Source of the DNA: Gonatopus flavifemur
Lineage: Eukaryota > Arthropoda > Insecta > Hymenoptera > Dryinidae
Direction of reading: 5' to 3'
DNA: 64,000 nt
NCBI GenBank assembly: GCA_018340375.1
Contig: JAFFJZ010000007.1
Coordinates: forward strand, 8,370,001-8,434,000
Part shown: positions 49,120 through 62,184 of the stretch, piece by piece
Numbering within the stretch: the first letter of the stretch is position 1
Layout of the letters: each line of letters begins with the position of its first letter
The notes under the pieces: model-generated
Told to the model about the DNA's origin: nothing
Databases searched by the model: none
Seen by the model: only the letters and a program-made list of their open reading frames with translations
Made by a program: the position numbers and the translations under genes

Positions 49120-50571
49120 CATATATGTTCTAATCGTTATTCAACCTAACTTTTAGATAGTTCGAGTGTCATTTGTTCAGAGCATCGATCCGAATTCGTC
49201 TGTATTTATATCAACTTCGAAAATCTTCAAGATTCTATTAATTTGGGTTCAAAAGGTATAAAAACATTACGTTTCATCACAAAGACGAAAAAAAGGAGAT
49301 ATTTGAATCATCACTGATTGGAAGAATAATGGAGTCCAGTTCAGGTAAATTTCATTATCAATATTTGTGAAAAATAAAATATAACATAACCTCCTCGACG
49401 AAAGGTTATATATCTGAATTTTTTATTGTTATTTGAAGAACCGTTCAGTATCAATGTATATTGTGCATTTTGATATTCAATTCGATATCAACGTTTATTG
49501 TATATCACAACAAAATGTTGAATGCTTGAATCATTATTACAGCATCAGTGAATTCATTTATGAACATGTTGACATTTATGTCAAAAGTCAGCTAGTATAA
49601 ATTATCAAGAGACGCGGTAGCGTCTCGACGCCAAGTATATGAAAAAACCCTGAAAAAAAGATGTATAAGTATTTTTTTTATTTCAAGTGAAGAAAGCAGA
49701 AGTCGTCCGCTACCGTGTATCTTTTACTGCTCAACCGAGATTTAACCTCTTGAAAAAATGTTCAATGCACAATAACTCGACACATATTGTGTGTCACAAA
49801 AAAATAACTACACTTTCATTATATAATACGATTACACACTTTCGATTAAGCACACTACGAACTTGATCAGTTTATCCGTTACCGAAACATAAACGTTTCA
49901 AGTTTTCATACGATCAAAACATCTTTTCGGAATTTCTGATTAATCGGTTTCTTCTTAACAGGAGGACCTGTTATCCTTGAGGCGATTTCCAATGCTACAA
50001 AGATTTATTCTGTCTCTTTTTCTTTCTTTGGACGCCCAATAGTAGATCATTCGTTCTGTCTTTCTTTCTTCGAATGTCCAATAGTGGATCATTTGTTCAT
50101 TAGTATGTGAAATATAATAACGTATAATAAGGTGCTTCCAATATTGTCCAAATGGTTTGTCAGTCTTTTGTAACCTGTACAATGATTGGTAGATAAATTT
50201 TTTTCCCTATAGAGTATATACATTGTAAATACGTAAACAAATATAACCTGTCAATGAGGCGATGTGTTGATAGGTTATCAAAATATTGAAAGAATAATTA
50301 AATTACAGGTGACTACATTATTACAGATTACTACAGGTTATTCAAACAATGAAACATAAATAAACAACTTGAAATTATATATACTCTTATATATTACTTC
50401 AAAAAATTCATGAATTAATGAATGAATAAATGATGGAGGGGTTATTTGTAAAAAAAAAACAGAAAAAGTTTGAGAAAGGTATAAATAAATCTATTTGCTA
50501 CATTCAGAAAATTGGAATATACACAGGTAAGCTCTGTATGATGGATTATTCATAAAATACAAGATTCCTTT
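49120..50571. other. No gene recognised; short direct duplication at 50007-50094
   Basis: TTCTGTCTCTTTTTCTTTCT...CCAATAGTAGATCATT (50008-50051) is repeated imperfectly at 50054-50094. A GACGC/GCGTC inverted motif lies near 49612-49632. Confidence 0.5.
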
Positions 50572-51150
50572 ACAGGCAAAATCATAGCGGATATATCATA
50601 ATCCGTGACGGATAGTTTGCTACTGGTGGTTCTAACCGGAATCAGAGACGAATCATAGAAAATCATACAAGGTTTAGTCATGGAAAATAATTCAAATTTA
50701 TAAATTCTGAGGCAAGAGCATATCGGATACATCATAATTCCTTCATGGACAGTCCGGTACTGTCCTATCCTCCTACTGGAGTCGTTGGCAGATGATCGAA
50801 TGGATCATACGGAGTATGCTCAAGGGGAATGATTCAAATTGATTCGCAATCATTCTATAGGCCAGAACATAACGGATATATCATAACTCCTGACGGACAG
50901 CCAGCTACTGTCAATTTCTCCAATTAGGATCGTAGACAATTGATGGAAAAAATGATACCGAGCTTGCTTGAGAAGTATTGTAGTTTATTCGCTATTTCTT
51001 TACAGGTGAAATTATAGTGGATATACCATACCCTTGATGGACAGTCCACTGATCTATACTATTTCCCAATAGAATCATGAGCAAATAATGAAACAGATGA
51101 TATTGAGCCTGCTCCGAGAGAAGTGAATGAATGAAACATTGTCCTCCCTG
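50572..51150. repeat. ~145-bp tandem repeat, four imperfect units
   Basis: Units starting near 50572, 50709, 50860 and 51003 share GGATATATCATAA and TGACGGACAG-type blocks. They adjoin the large foldback and share GATATATCA-type motifs with it, so both may belong to one element. Confidence 0.65.
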
Positions 51151-51509
51151 CATACCCTGTTCGACAATGACTATACTTAAGCTCAACTAAATAACTAAGC
51201 TCTAAAATAACTGTTCCAAATCTTTTTCATCTCTCTTCAGAGAGAAAACCATAAAGAGATGTCTGGTAAGAAAAGGTACGTTTAATATAATGTTATTGTC
51301 TTTGTAGTTTTGATGAAGAGTATTATCTAATGGAACAGTCCATTGAATCTAACCAAATTTGATTAAGAATCACACATCAATCAACTACATTGACTACAAC
51401 AAAAACAACATGAACTACATTCTACTGCATTGACTTCAACTAGAACATTGTACAAGATTCAGTAGGTTTCTTTGACAAAGGCTGTTATCGGATTCTTGAA
51501 TATAAATGA

Positions 51510-53045
51510 AATTGATAGTATTGGTAGCTAACATACAGATCTATGGTATATTTGCTTTATTTTGTTTCATCCCCATCCACCTGTGATGGTATTCGATGAA
51601 TCTAATAATAGTATCGGATAGATCTGTGATATATTCACTGCACTCTTGCCTTCGCTTCACTCGACTAAGAGGCCACTGAATGGAATTGATAGTGACAGCT
51701 ATCGTCTAGCTAAATAGCTAGCGTACAAATTTATGATTCGTCTGCTTCATTTCTGCTTTGTCTCCATCCACTTGTGATTCTACTCCGAGGAACTGATGAG
51801 TCCAGTATGTCGTCAAGATCTGTGGCATATCTGCTGTGCTTTTGCCTCTAGACAAATCGTTTTGTTGAATTAATAGTTTTGATTTAAAATATTTGATATA
51901 CTTCAATGTAACTAAAGTGCCTGGAGACCAACTTCAACCTTCAACGTTTTTCAAACTTCTTCTATCTCATTGAGGTTGTGTCATGAACTTCTCATTCTAA
52001 AAATTTTTTATACTGCATGGGGGTTTTTGAATGATTCCACGTTCTGATTATATTTGATATTTGATGAATTCCACTTTCTGATTATAAGCGATGATTCAGT
52101 TGTTGATTCGTTACATACTCTTTAATCACCCGTTTCATGCCATTCATTATCAATTGAATCCACTTTATAATCTGTAGTTTATCCATTCAATACAAAATTG
52201 CCTATGAAATTGCCTAAATGAAATGGATAGTGGTGGTGGACGACGTACAGATCGAATGGTATATTTTCGTCGTTTTTGTCTTTCTTCATTGGCCTGATAC
52301 TTTCTTGACCAAGAGTTGTTATCGGATTGCTTGAGTAGTATCACAGGTGTATAAGAAAACACGAAAAAGAAGCAAATATACCATAGACCTGTACGTCGTC
52401 TACCACCACTATCAATTTCATATAGGCTGTCTTGTGGAAATTTTGTATTGAATGTATGAATTACAGATTACAAAGTGGATCCAATTGATAATGAATGGCA
52501 TGAAATGGATGATTGAAGATTATGTAATGAATCAATAACTGAATCATCACTTATAATCAGAAAGGGGAATTCATCAAAAAACCCCAATGAAATATAAAAA
52601 GTTTTTAGAGAGTGAAGTTCATGACAAAACTTCAAAGAGATGTGAATAGTTTGACCAACGGTAGAAGTTGAAGTTGGTCTCCAGTTACTTTAGTCACACT
52701 GAAGTATATCAAAGCGATTTTTTCAAAGGCGAAAACACAGTAAATATGCCACAGATTCTTACAACATGCTGGGCTCATCATTTCCTTGGAGTAGAATCAT
52801 AGGTGGCTGGAGACGAAGCAGAAATGAAGCAGACGTATCACAAATTTGTATGCTAGCTATTGTCACTGTCAATCTCATTTGGTGACCTCATAGTCGAACG
52901 AAGAAAAGGCAAAAGTGCAGTGGATATATCACAGATCTATCCGATGATGGTATCAGATTCTTTGCGTAGTGTTTCAGGGGGATGAGAAAGAAACAAAATG
53001 AAGCGAATATACCATAGATCTGTGAGTTTGCTATCACCACTATCA
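51510..53045. mobile_element. 1.5-kb foldback element with repeated modules
   Basis: Arms at about 51510-52290 and 52355-53045 are inverted copies. Shared blocks include GACGACGTACAG, TTACAAAGTGGATCC / GGATCCACTTTGTAA-type, GATAATGAATGGCATGAAA, CATATCTGCTGTG / CACAGTAAATATG-type and TATACCATAGATCTGT. Within each arm a module (ACAGATCTATGGTATATTTG ... CACCTGTGAT) recurs. No coding sequence was recognised. Confidence 0.75.
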
Positions 53046-53049
53046 ATTG

Positions 53050-54205
53050 GCATTACAGATTACAAAGTGGATTCAATTGATAATGAATCCCTAGATTCTT
53101 CGAGTAGAATAACAGGTGGATGAAGGAAAAACAGGCAAGATGCAGATATATCATATATCTGTATAAAAGCAGTGCCAACCACAAAAATCCAAATTGCATG
53201 ACACTTTTATAAAGTTATAGCCGTTGTTTTTCATCAGGGAAGAAGTATTTCTGAAGGTAACTTTACGTGCATGTTACGAAGTAAAGGTACAAAGTGGATA
53301 TTTATTCATGATCTGCGAGTTGAAGAACGAGATTAGCCACGTAATGCTAAAGACTCATACAAATATTTCTTCAAAAAGCAATAATTTCACTTGCTCATCA
53401 AATAACAATTCAATTACTATAATCTTCTATAGGTGATTTTTAAGAACATCGTATACGTTTATAATACCACAACCGACTAAATATTCTCGAAGAATTTTTC
53501 AAAATGATTTTGATGGATATTTCACAAAATTCTAAAAAATTTCTTGTACAGTACTGAAAAATGCTCTTGACCAGATTTTTTGAAGATATCTCTTTTTGTT
53601 GCATGATAAATGAATATTTGACATCCCTTTAAGATACTCTTTAAAATAATCCTAAAGAGTCATTGAAACATTTTTGCTGGGAAACTATTTTCAACTTCAT
53701 GCCAAATGGTACAAATTCTCGTTTTATCAAAAAAATTTCTGTTCGATACCTTAAACATATTGTGTGCAAGTTTTCTCTGTTCGTAAAATCTGTTTTGTTT
53801 CGTTTTCCTAACAATCATATTTTAAAAACAATGGGAATTCTTGCAAAATACACGTTTAAAACAAAATCGTGGGCTGCTTTGAGCGCCAACTTATCGGTCA
53901 ATTAATATTTACTTTTCGGAATCCTGCACATATGTATTGATTTATGGGAATTCACTTTTCTTTCCTTCTGTTCTTCATTCTTTATGTCGATTATCTATTG
54001 CTGTCCAATGATGAGATGACTGATGGAAACCCAAGTGAGTTTTTCATATCACAAATGATCTGAGGACATTTTCTTCATCGCTACGATCGCTATTAAATTG
54101 GACATGAGCATTCGAATTTTATTTATGTTCAGTTAAGGACACATCCAGAAAAATAAGTGGAATCCCAATAAAAAAACTTCGAAAAAGTAAAAAAATCACG
54201 CCAAG
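53050..54205. other. No gene recognised
   Basis: It begins with a further partial module of the preceding foldback (to about 53190), then AT-rich DNA. Short open frames (53224-53436, 53663-53905) lack domains. Confidence 0.4.
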
Positions 54206-55948
54206 TACATGAAAATGCGGTCAATCCTAAAAAAAATCTAAAAATACATTCAAACGAAAATTCTCCTACAATAAGAATTTCGATAAGATACAACAGGATA
54301 TGCTTCACTTGAAAAAAAAAGATGTGAAATCAATATGAGCTGCCAAGTACATTCGGTTATTCAAATGGTATGTAAACGATTTCTTGTATATTGTAACTTC
54401 AGTTTGTTTAAATTGTATTCAAAGCGATTTATGATTGTATTGAATTAACAATATATAGTGAGGTGGAACAAGAATTAGGTTCAACCATTTGACGTACTAG
54501 AAACAACTCTGACCTATTTGAAACTCAACGTGTTGATCGTTTCTAATAGGGGTGTGCGGGTAGCACTTTTTATCGGGTCGGGTCGGGTTCGGGTATTTGT
54601 ATTTCTTTTCGGGTCGGGTCGGGTCGGGTACCCGATTAAATCGGGTTTTCCAAGTCGGGTACCCGAATATAATAAAATCGCTTAAATTTAATATTTTCAA
54701 CTTCTATTCGAAGTTGCCATTGCCGTTGATATTTTAAGGACAAATTGTCTTGAGCGATTGGAGGAATAAGGGGATTTCATATGAATTCGATTCTAATATG
54801 AAGAATGCCATATTCACTACAAGTCTATTAGGGTTGTTACTCCATGTAATTGATTATGCAGCGGATTAAGAAATCTCCAAATTGCTTCATGGAATGTTTA
54901 TATTTATTCTCTAATTCAATTAAAAAATATAATCACATTTATATCTCATAAATAATATATTATCTATTTCCGTATTTAGTAACCACAATATAGAATCTTG
55001 AACATCAATGGAAATAAATATTTTCCTTATAAATATCATTCTTTTTCCATATTTTCAAATTTGAATGGAGGAAGCACAACTCTCCCACATGTTTTGTCAG
55101 CAATCTTGATCAAGTTGCTGTCACAATATTTCCTGCTGAGGAAAACGTTTGCTATATTTGAATTACCCGAATGTAATCGGGTACCCGAAAAACTCGAGTA
55201 ATTGAAAAACCCGACCCGACGGGTACCCGACCCGACCCGACCCGATAAAAACCCGATGACTCGGGTACCCGCACACCCCTAGTTTCTAATATGTTTTGAA
55301 ATTTTTCACATATCAGAAACAGCGCTAAGTTATTCCAAACCAAACGCGTTAGTCGTTCCAAATAGATTTTGAAATCCACGTCAATGCGGAACACTTGGCG
55401 CGGCCGATGGAGATTTTATTATCCAACGTTTTGATCACATACTTTCAACAGAATTGTTTGAATACACTTGAGGCTCAAAACTCACGTAATCGGCCGCGCC
55501 AAGTGTTCCGCATTGACGTGGATTTCAAAATCTATTTGGAACGACTAACGCGTTTGGTTTGGAATAACTTAGCGCTGTTTCTGGTATGTGAAAAATTTCA
55601 AAACATATTAGAAACGATCAACACGTTGAGTTTCAAATAGGTCAGAGTTGTTTCTAGTATGTCAAATGGTTGAACCTAATTCTTGTTTCACCTCACTATA
55701 TATTGTTAATTCAATACAATCATAAATCGCTTTGAATACAATTTAAACAAACTGAAGTTACAATATACAAGAAATCGTTTACATACCATTTGAATAACCG
55801 AATGTATTCGGCAGCTCATATTGATTTCACATCTTTTTTTTTCAAGTGAAGCATATCCTGTTGTATCTTATCGAAATTCTTATTGTAGGAGAATTTTCGT
55901 TTGAATGTATTTTTAGATTTTTTTTAGGATTGACCGCATTTTCATGTA
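54206..55948. mobile_element. Palindromic element, arms ~460 bp, interrupted by a hAT MITE
   Basis: The left arm (54206-54546 plus 55290-55408) is an inverted copy of the right arm (55488-55948); the arms open with CATGAAAATGCGGTCAATCC and close at GGCGCGGCCGAT / ATCGGCCGCGCC. The loop is about 80 bp. A ~70-bp subunit (AGAAACA...AACGYGTTNNTCGTT...AATA...TTTTGAAAT) occurs twice per arm. No protein is encoded. Confidence 0.85.
54547..55281. mobile_element. 735-bp hAT MITE with 8-bp target duplication
   Basis: GTTTCTAA flanks both sides (54539-54546 and 55282-55289). The ends TAGGGGTGTGCGGGTA and, on the minus strand, TAGGGGTGTGCGGGTACCCG are inverted repeats followed by CGGGTCGGGTCGGG-type subterminal repeats. 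Eight-base duplications and GTGTGCGGG-type ends are typical of hAT elements. The intact target survives in the other palindrome arm near 55600-55612. Confidence 0.92.
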
Positions 55949-56156
55949 TAAGCTTTGTCCAGAGACACGGGAAAACCTCAATTATGTACTAGTACTGGAT
56001 ATAAAATGTATTTTATTGATACTTCAATGATAATATTATTATATCTAACACACCAATATCTCTAATTTCACATAATCTTTCAATGTAAGAAATCATATAC
56101 ATTTCAGTTGAAATTATGAAATTTGATTCACAGCCATACTATTCACCAAGAATACA

Positions 56157-58423
56157 ATGTACGCAATTGTGGCTTTTGAGAAAACCTCGAAGAAGAAGGA
56201 AATCGAAGTTGAACTTGTTTGCAGATCTTGGCTTATAAAAAAAGAAGACATATGGTACTGCAAATATCCCCCCGTGAAAGATTTTCAATTCATTGATAAA
56301 TATCTCAAACAAATGAAGAAACCTGAAGATCATTGGAAGGAATATAAGGTGGACATCGTTCAAATAGCAAGTACGTCAATGAACTTGAAGTTTATTTGTC
56401 ATTGCATGTGTGTTTCAACTTTCAAATTTCAATCATGATTTGAATGTTCCAAACTTTGAAACTTTCTTCATTTCATTGTTTATTTTGTGAATTTTATATT
56501 GTGTTATTCATACAATTAGAAGAAATCGTTATTTGGCATACCCAATCAGAAATATATTTGTTATTTTTTTTTACAGATACTATAGAACAAGGGAGGAGAA
56601 GATTAGAGCGTTCATTTTATACGAAACAAGCTGAGGCTACCACAACAGATCCCGAAAATTTGGATACACAATCAAATTCTGATGATAGTTCTGGTAATAT
56701 AATATGGAAAGATTCTTTTCCTGTATAATACATGTAGTAATGAAATGAACATCGATGTTTTTCTGAAGGTAGAAAGGGAATCAAAATACGAAATATAAGT
56801 TAATATTTCGAACATACCTCACACTCATTTCTGAGATTGTCTATATTGTTCATACGATTGGAGATTAATTAGTAAATGCAACTGAATATTGAAATTTTGA
56901 AGATAAGCTTGAATAATTCTCAATTTATAGATATAGATATTAGATTATAGATATTTCCTAAGTTATTTGTGATTCTGTATACAATTATTCAATGAAGGTA
57001 ATATATTCAATTCAACCTGATGCTTTGAATGAAAATTGATTGAATACTTTTAATGGGTTGACATATCTATATGAAAAAATTCATAAATTTCTAATATTTT
57101 CATGCGCATTTCAATCTGTATCAAATAAATTGATCATTGAGAATATCTGAATGTAAGATGTAATGGACGAAATGAAATACTTAACCATCTCTTATGAAAA
57201 TCGACAAATTTTTCATTTCTTTTCTTCTTGTAGATTGTTCCGACAACCAATCTTCGTCATCCAAACCAGAGTATATTTCAGTCATTCCAAGGAAAAAAGG
57301 TACCAACTAAACATGCATTAACATTGCAATTCTTGTTATATCAAATTTGATAATAATTTTCAGAACCAACATTCCAAACCTCCTCCACTAAGACAGCGAA
57401 AAAAATCCTTAATAAACAAAAAACCACCGTGACATTTCAAGAACAAAGTGATTCAACATCTGCGAATACCGATTCTGGTGAATACAAATTATTCATATTG
57501 AATTATTAATCTTTCCAATTGTCAAATGCTGTTCAAGAACTGCAATTATGGAAATTCTTGTTATTTTTCCAGAATCATGTTGCTGTCAAGAATTGAAAGA
57601 AGTAAAACAACTCCTGGTGGGAAACAAGAGAAGTATTTTATACCAATTCAATGTCGGATTACAAAAACTAGAGAATCAAATCAAAATGATAAATTCTAAT
57701 GATTCCACGATTATCAATATTTCGAAATTGATGGATATTTTGGATATTGATTTACCGGTTCAAACACCAAAAGATTTCGAAAAATTAGAAGCATGTTTGA
57801 AAGAATCTGGTGAAGAACAAAGAGACGCGTTTGTGAGTAATATGTCATTGTAAACACACCATATTTTTTCATCTGTAAACCTAATTGATTTTGTGTTACT
57901 TTGTAATTTTTCAGCGAAAAATTCTCGCTTTTCGTCAAAAAGGTGCTGCTAATTTCAAAGAGGCATTGAAATATATGCTGGTCTCTGTTATGGCCAAAGA
58001 TGTACAATTATTATATAGTGGCCAAGGAAGAATAGTTAAAGGCCAGGGAAAGTTGAACTTCTCTGCTACAGAAGTTTTCAAATTCATAAAAGGTAAGTAT
58101 CTCTGTATTGAATAAAATTGTATTCATTAACATATTTTCTAATATGATAGATATTCAAATGAAACAGGAATAGATTTATTTGTTCAGTGGCAATTGATTC
58201 TTATTCAATTCAAAATTTTCAGTAAATAATAATTTCGGAAAAATTACTGAGAAAATTTTAATATATTGATGCATAATATTTTCCAGAAATAGTTTTCAGC
58301 CACTCCGACTGTACTGAGAAGGAAGTGAAAACAGCTGTCACTAGTTTCTTTGCTGGCGCACGAGATCGTGATGGAGGAAAAAGACAGAGACTGCAGCAAG
58401 ATATTGAAAATCATCCGAATTGA
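56157..58423 (+). CDS. DUF4806-like protein, 7 exons, 361 residues, apparently intact
   Basis: Exons: 56157-56370, 56577-56693, 57234-57299, 57364-57477, 57573-57832, 57915-58092, 58287-58423; all introns are GT-AG, five of six in phase 1, and the 1086-nt CDS keeps frame to TGA. Residues 1-71 form a small N-terminal domain (MYAIVAF, CRSWL, IWYCKYPP) typical of insect proteins of this class. A charged, serine/threonine-rich linker follows (about 72-170), then a CCC-QELKEVKQLL helix-like stretch. Residues about 225-335 (LPVQTPKDFEKLEACL, RKILAFRQKGAANF, LKYMLVSVMAKD, YSGQGR) fit my memory of DUF4806. The role is unknown; such proteins are often carried by or captured from transposons. With no stop or shift, it is recent, active or under selection. 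An upstream non-coding exon is possible (AG near 56132). Confidence 0.8.
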
Positions 58424-59071
58424 CCAATTTTTAATTTTTTAGCGAAATAATTTTTATAAACAACTCGATGCGCATATGAATATATATATTTTTTTATTGC
58501 TCCTTCTTCAGCTATACTGTGAAAAATTAAATTGAATATTATTGATATAATGTTGGTTTAATCAAAAAATGTGTTTTTATTTTGGTTTGATTTCATGGCA
58601 TATTTCAATTTTTATAATGCTTATTTGTTGCATACATGTACAAATAAATAATTCAAGCATACTTCATGTAACAGTTTTCTACACTTCAAATTTTAATCAA
58701 TAAGTCACCTCAACATCAATCATACAACTCTTTTTCCTTTTGAAATTCCACGTAATCCAAGTAAAGAAATGTTAACGGTTTCTGTGGAACTACTTCAAGG
58801 GAGTACTGTGGTCAATTTTTACACTAGAAATCCACACAGCACCACAGTCCCAGAAGAATTCATGAAGACCATAATGAATTTATTAAGAATTCCTTATGAC
58901 TCCTTTTGGGACTGTGGTGCTGTATTGGAAGCTACTGGATCGTTTCAATCGTTCCACGTTAATATACCAATAATACCCAATTGATTATATAAAATTTTGC
59001 GTCAGGAGATTCAGAATCACAAATTCAGAAACATAAATTATACATCTCCAATTATCCACAAATATTCAGTC
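58424..59071. other. 3' flank of the DUF4806-like gene; small inverted repeat
   Basis: CAGCACCACAGTCCCA (about 58838-58853) pairs with TGGGACTGTGGTGCTG (about 58907-58922). The open frame 58769-58984 (+, 71 codons) spans it and has no known domain. Confidence 0.45.
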
Positions 59072-59314
59072 TCAAGTGGATACGAGCTTACCGACCGAGT
59101 AAAGTTTGTTTTGTTCAAATTACTCGAAACTGAATTCATGGAATGATCTGAAATTTTTTTTGCTTATTCCCGAAATTCAAAATTCGGGCTTTTTAGAGAC
59201 ACAGATAAGGTCTCCAAGAATCATCCCTGAAAATTTCATATCATTTCATGAATTCAGTTTCGAGTAATTTGACCAAAACAAACCTTACTCAGTCGGTAAG
59301 CTCGTATCCACTTG
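59072..59314. mobile_element. 243-bp foldback element, relative of 6504-7034
   Basis: TCAAGTGGATACGAGCTTAC at the left end is matched by its reverse complement at the right end, and the arms extend for about 100 bp (AGTTTGTTTTG, ACTGAATTCATG). The centre has CCCGAAATTCAAAATTCGGG. Shared ACTGAATTCATG...GAAATTTTCAGGGA links it to 6504-7034. Confidence 0.8.
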
Positions 59315-59569
59315 AAACAACCTGTCACCTTTCCTAAAAACCTTTAATAACATGATCATTCAATGTGTGGCAGGCGTCTTGTTCTCCTAACCTTTAGAGG
59401 ACGGGATGCCTCCAAAATTTTCTTACCATTTTTTCCGTATTCAATACATTGAATGACCCCTGAAAAACATTAAAAATCTTGTTCCCCAGGGTGGTCCCGT
59501 CTTCTAGAAGTTGAAAAGCCATGCTTCTAATCGAGATAGAGTCAAGCTATCGCCCAAGCTGAATTAAGC

Positions 59570-60240
59570 CATTGCCCAAGCTGGGCCAAGCTATCGCCAA
59601 TGGTTAGTGCAACATGAGAACCCATTGTCATTCAGGGTTGCCCAATATTTCGGGCAGTGTCCCGCCATGCACTAGACACCCTCGTGTGACATGAGTTTTT
59701 TCCGTCAGGCAATATTGGTTGAAGGATGGGCCAGGCGTGGCGCAGCCTATGATCAATGATGGATCAACGGAGTTGATCTATGCACCGCCCATATTGGTAC
59801 AACATTGAGACCATTGTTAGCCACCCTTGCCTCAACATAGATTGCCCAGGCTTGGCTGCCAGCCTTGCACCCAGCTATATTCCATAGTCAGCATTGGCGA
59901 AGCCAGAACATTTTTATATGGGATGCCTTCGTGACGTAAGAATCCCGCTCAATCGATTAAAATAACTGTTTCGATTGTTACCCAAACAAAATTCGCTAAT
60001 ACTGCTTGGTTCGAGGCTGATTGAGAGGTTCTATCAATTCAGATAGAGTCAACTATAGCATTGTTGGTTGGTTATCGTGGAGCTAATTATCGCGAATCCT
60101 CAGCCAATAGATCAATGTTGTGCCAAGCGTTGACAATAACTGGACTCAATCTTGGTCTACACGTGGTTCATAGTTTTGCCAATGTTGTCTTTATGTTGAA
60201 GAGAGGAAAGGGCCAAGCGTGAAATGATGTGATCATTTCA
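59570..60240. repeat. Degenerate GC-rich repeat related to 45374-45886
   Basis: It contains repeated imperfect GCCCAAGCTGGGCCAAGC, GCCAATGGTTAGTGCAACAT and GTTGCCCAATATT motifs. CAAGCGTGAAATGATGTGAT near 60207 matches the 45.4-kb copy. Element ends were not resolved. Confidence 0.45.
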
Positions 60241-60244
60241 CAAT

Positions 60245-62180
60245 CGAAGATTTCTCATGAAGAATCATTGGTATATTTTTATTTGGGTACTTTTGTTCGC
60301 GAATTTTTTAATTGCCTCTACAAAAACAGGGATAGGAAAAAAAGGGAATGATATGGTTTTGAAAGTGCACCAATTCCAATCAGATTCCTCAACGTGATAT
60401 CTTTTTCCAACGTATTACCAACATCATAAAAAGAGAAGTGCGAAAAAAGCGATGAAAGATACAACAAAAAGTCGTTCTCGAAGAACCTAAACTTCGACAT
60501 CGATGCTTCCGCCACTGCTGTTGCTGCTTGTTGTCCCTTCCTCTTTTCTTCTTCCAAGAGTTTCACCACTCTATCGCGTAATGGTGTAACTTTTGCCAGG
60601 AAAGTAGCTGTGAAGGTGGTTGAAAGCAAGACATGACTGTCGTAAAAAGAACAATAAGCGCAAGAGGAAAGTGCAAAATGTGTGCGTATTGCCGTGCCAT
60701 TTGTCTTTGTATCAGATTCGATCAAATTGTTCCCATACGTAACACCTGTTCACGATATTTTCTCCTTTTAATTATCAACAAAAAAAAGAGTTCCGAAGAA
60801 TTCCAGTGAAATTTGTCAAATAAAAAATCGAAAGTCCATAGAGTGCCACCAAGAGTTTTACCAAGATTTCACGTAATGGCGCAACTTTCGCCTCGAAAAC
60901 GACAATGATGGAAGATTGCTTAGTTGAAGCAGGCCAAGAGGGAAAGTCGACCCGAGGGAATTTGAGCGTACGGTCAGCTTTCCCAGTACACTGCCTCCCA
61001 CCATCAGTTTTTCTCTCTTTTAACTTCTTCAAGCTGAAACCCCTCAAGACACCCCTCAGCTTCTCTTATATCTACCGCAACCAACTGAACATCTCCGAGA
61101 CGTCGTCCCTCCTCATAGCAAGCCAATGGAGTCACCGGGAACTTTTATCTTGATACCGTAGGTCAAAGTCACTTGACACCAGCCTCGACGTGACGCGAAG
61201 AAAAGAAACGTTTCAGTAGCAAGTATTACTCATCGAGTAAATAAAAGAAGTATAGCGTACTAATGGAGCAGGGTATGTAACCTATCCGAGTTTCTACAAT
61301 TCAAACGCACGAATAAAAATGCATCGACTAAACGTTTTTACACTTTGACCCACTCGATTCAATTCATGTACCAAAAATGTCCGTGTCTTCTTTTGAATGA
61401 GTTCTTTTCACAAAGTTTTCTCATTTTTATAAGACCCTTCTCAAAAACTGTGACACATGTCCCACTTCTCCAGATAATATTTCTCTCGAAATGTCTTTGG
61501 AAATCTATTACGGATAGAATTCACGTGTAACAAGGAGAGAGGGAAAAAAAGAGATAACATCTTGAAACGAAGGACATTATCTTCCTCATCGTCGAGGGAA
61601 ATTACAAAATGAATCATCACGATCAAACAGGTTCCCTTTTTCAAAGACAAAAGACCGGAAACTATTCTCGAATTCTCTTGTCTGTGAAACCAACTTATGG
61701 ATACTACGTAGCTACCTCGCACAAAGTCCTTTGAGTTTCCAACAGTTACAACGGAATATGTGTTCTTCTCTCCCATACGTGTACACGTTACATACATGGA
61801 ATAAGGGACCAAAGTACAATGAGTCATAGAACGGCGTTGGTTTAATGGCGAGAAGTATCCAAATTCTCCGGTTGACTAGAACTTCGGATTCCTGGCTGCT
61901 ACTGCTGCTGCTGCTACTACTGCTGCTACGCTGCTGCCGGGTGCAGAAGTCGAGCCACTCAAGAGCGGAAGAGAGGAAGCGATGAAACGCTTTGGTAGGG
62001 AGATTCTTCTTCGACGGAAACTCAGAAACGATTAAAACTTATCGATGAAAGCGAATTGAGCATCGAAGAGCGAAAGGTGAGAGAAGAGGCAAAGAGGTTC
62101 TTTCACTTGTCATCTGCAGTATGAAATTTATCATCCGTCTTTATTCGGGATTTGAATTATTCTCAAATCCACGAAATGGC
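60245..62180. other. No gene confirmed; GC-richer region with CTG/CTA tract and coding-like minus frames
   Basis: Minus-strand frames at 60318-60725 and 60775-61047 share a similar peptide block (AKVTPLRDRVVKLL against AKVAPLREILVKLL), so the DNA at about 60545-60605 and 60850-60900 is an old duplication, possibly of exons. No splice model could be supported. A trinucleotide (CTG/CTA) tract fills 61895-61938. Confidence 0.35.
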
Positions 62181-62184
62181 ATAA

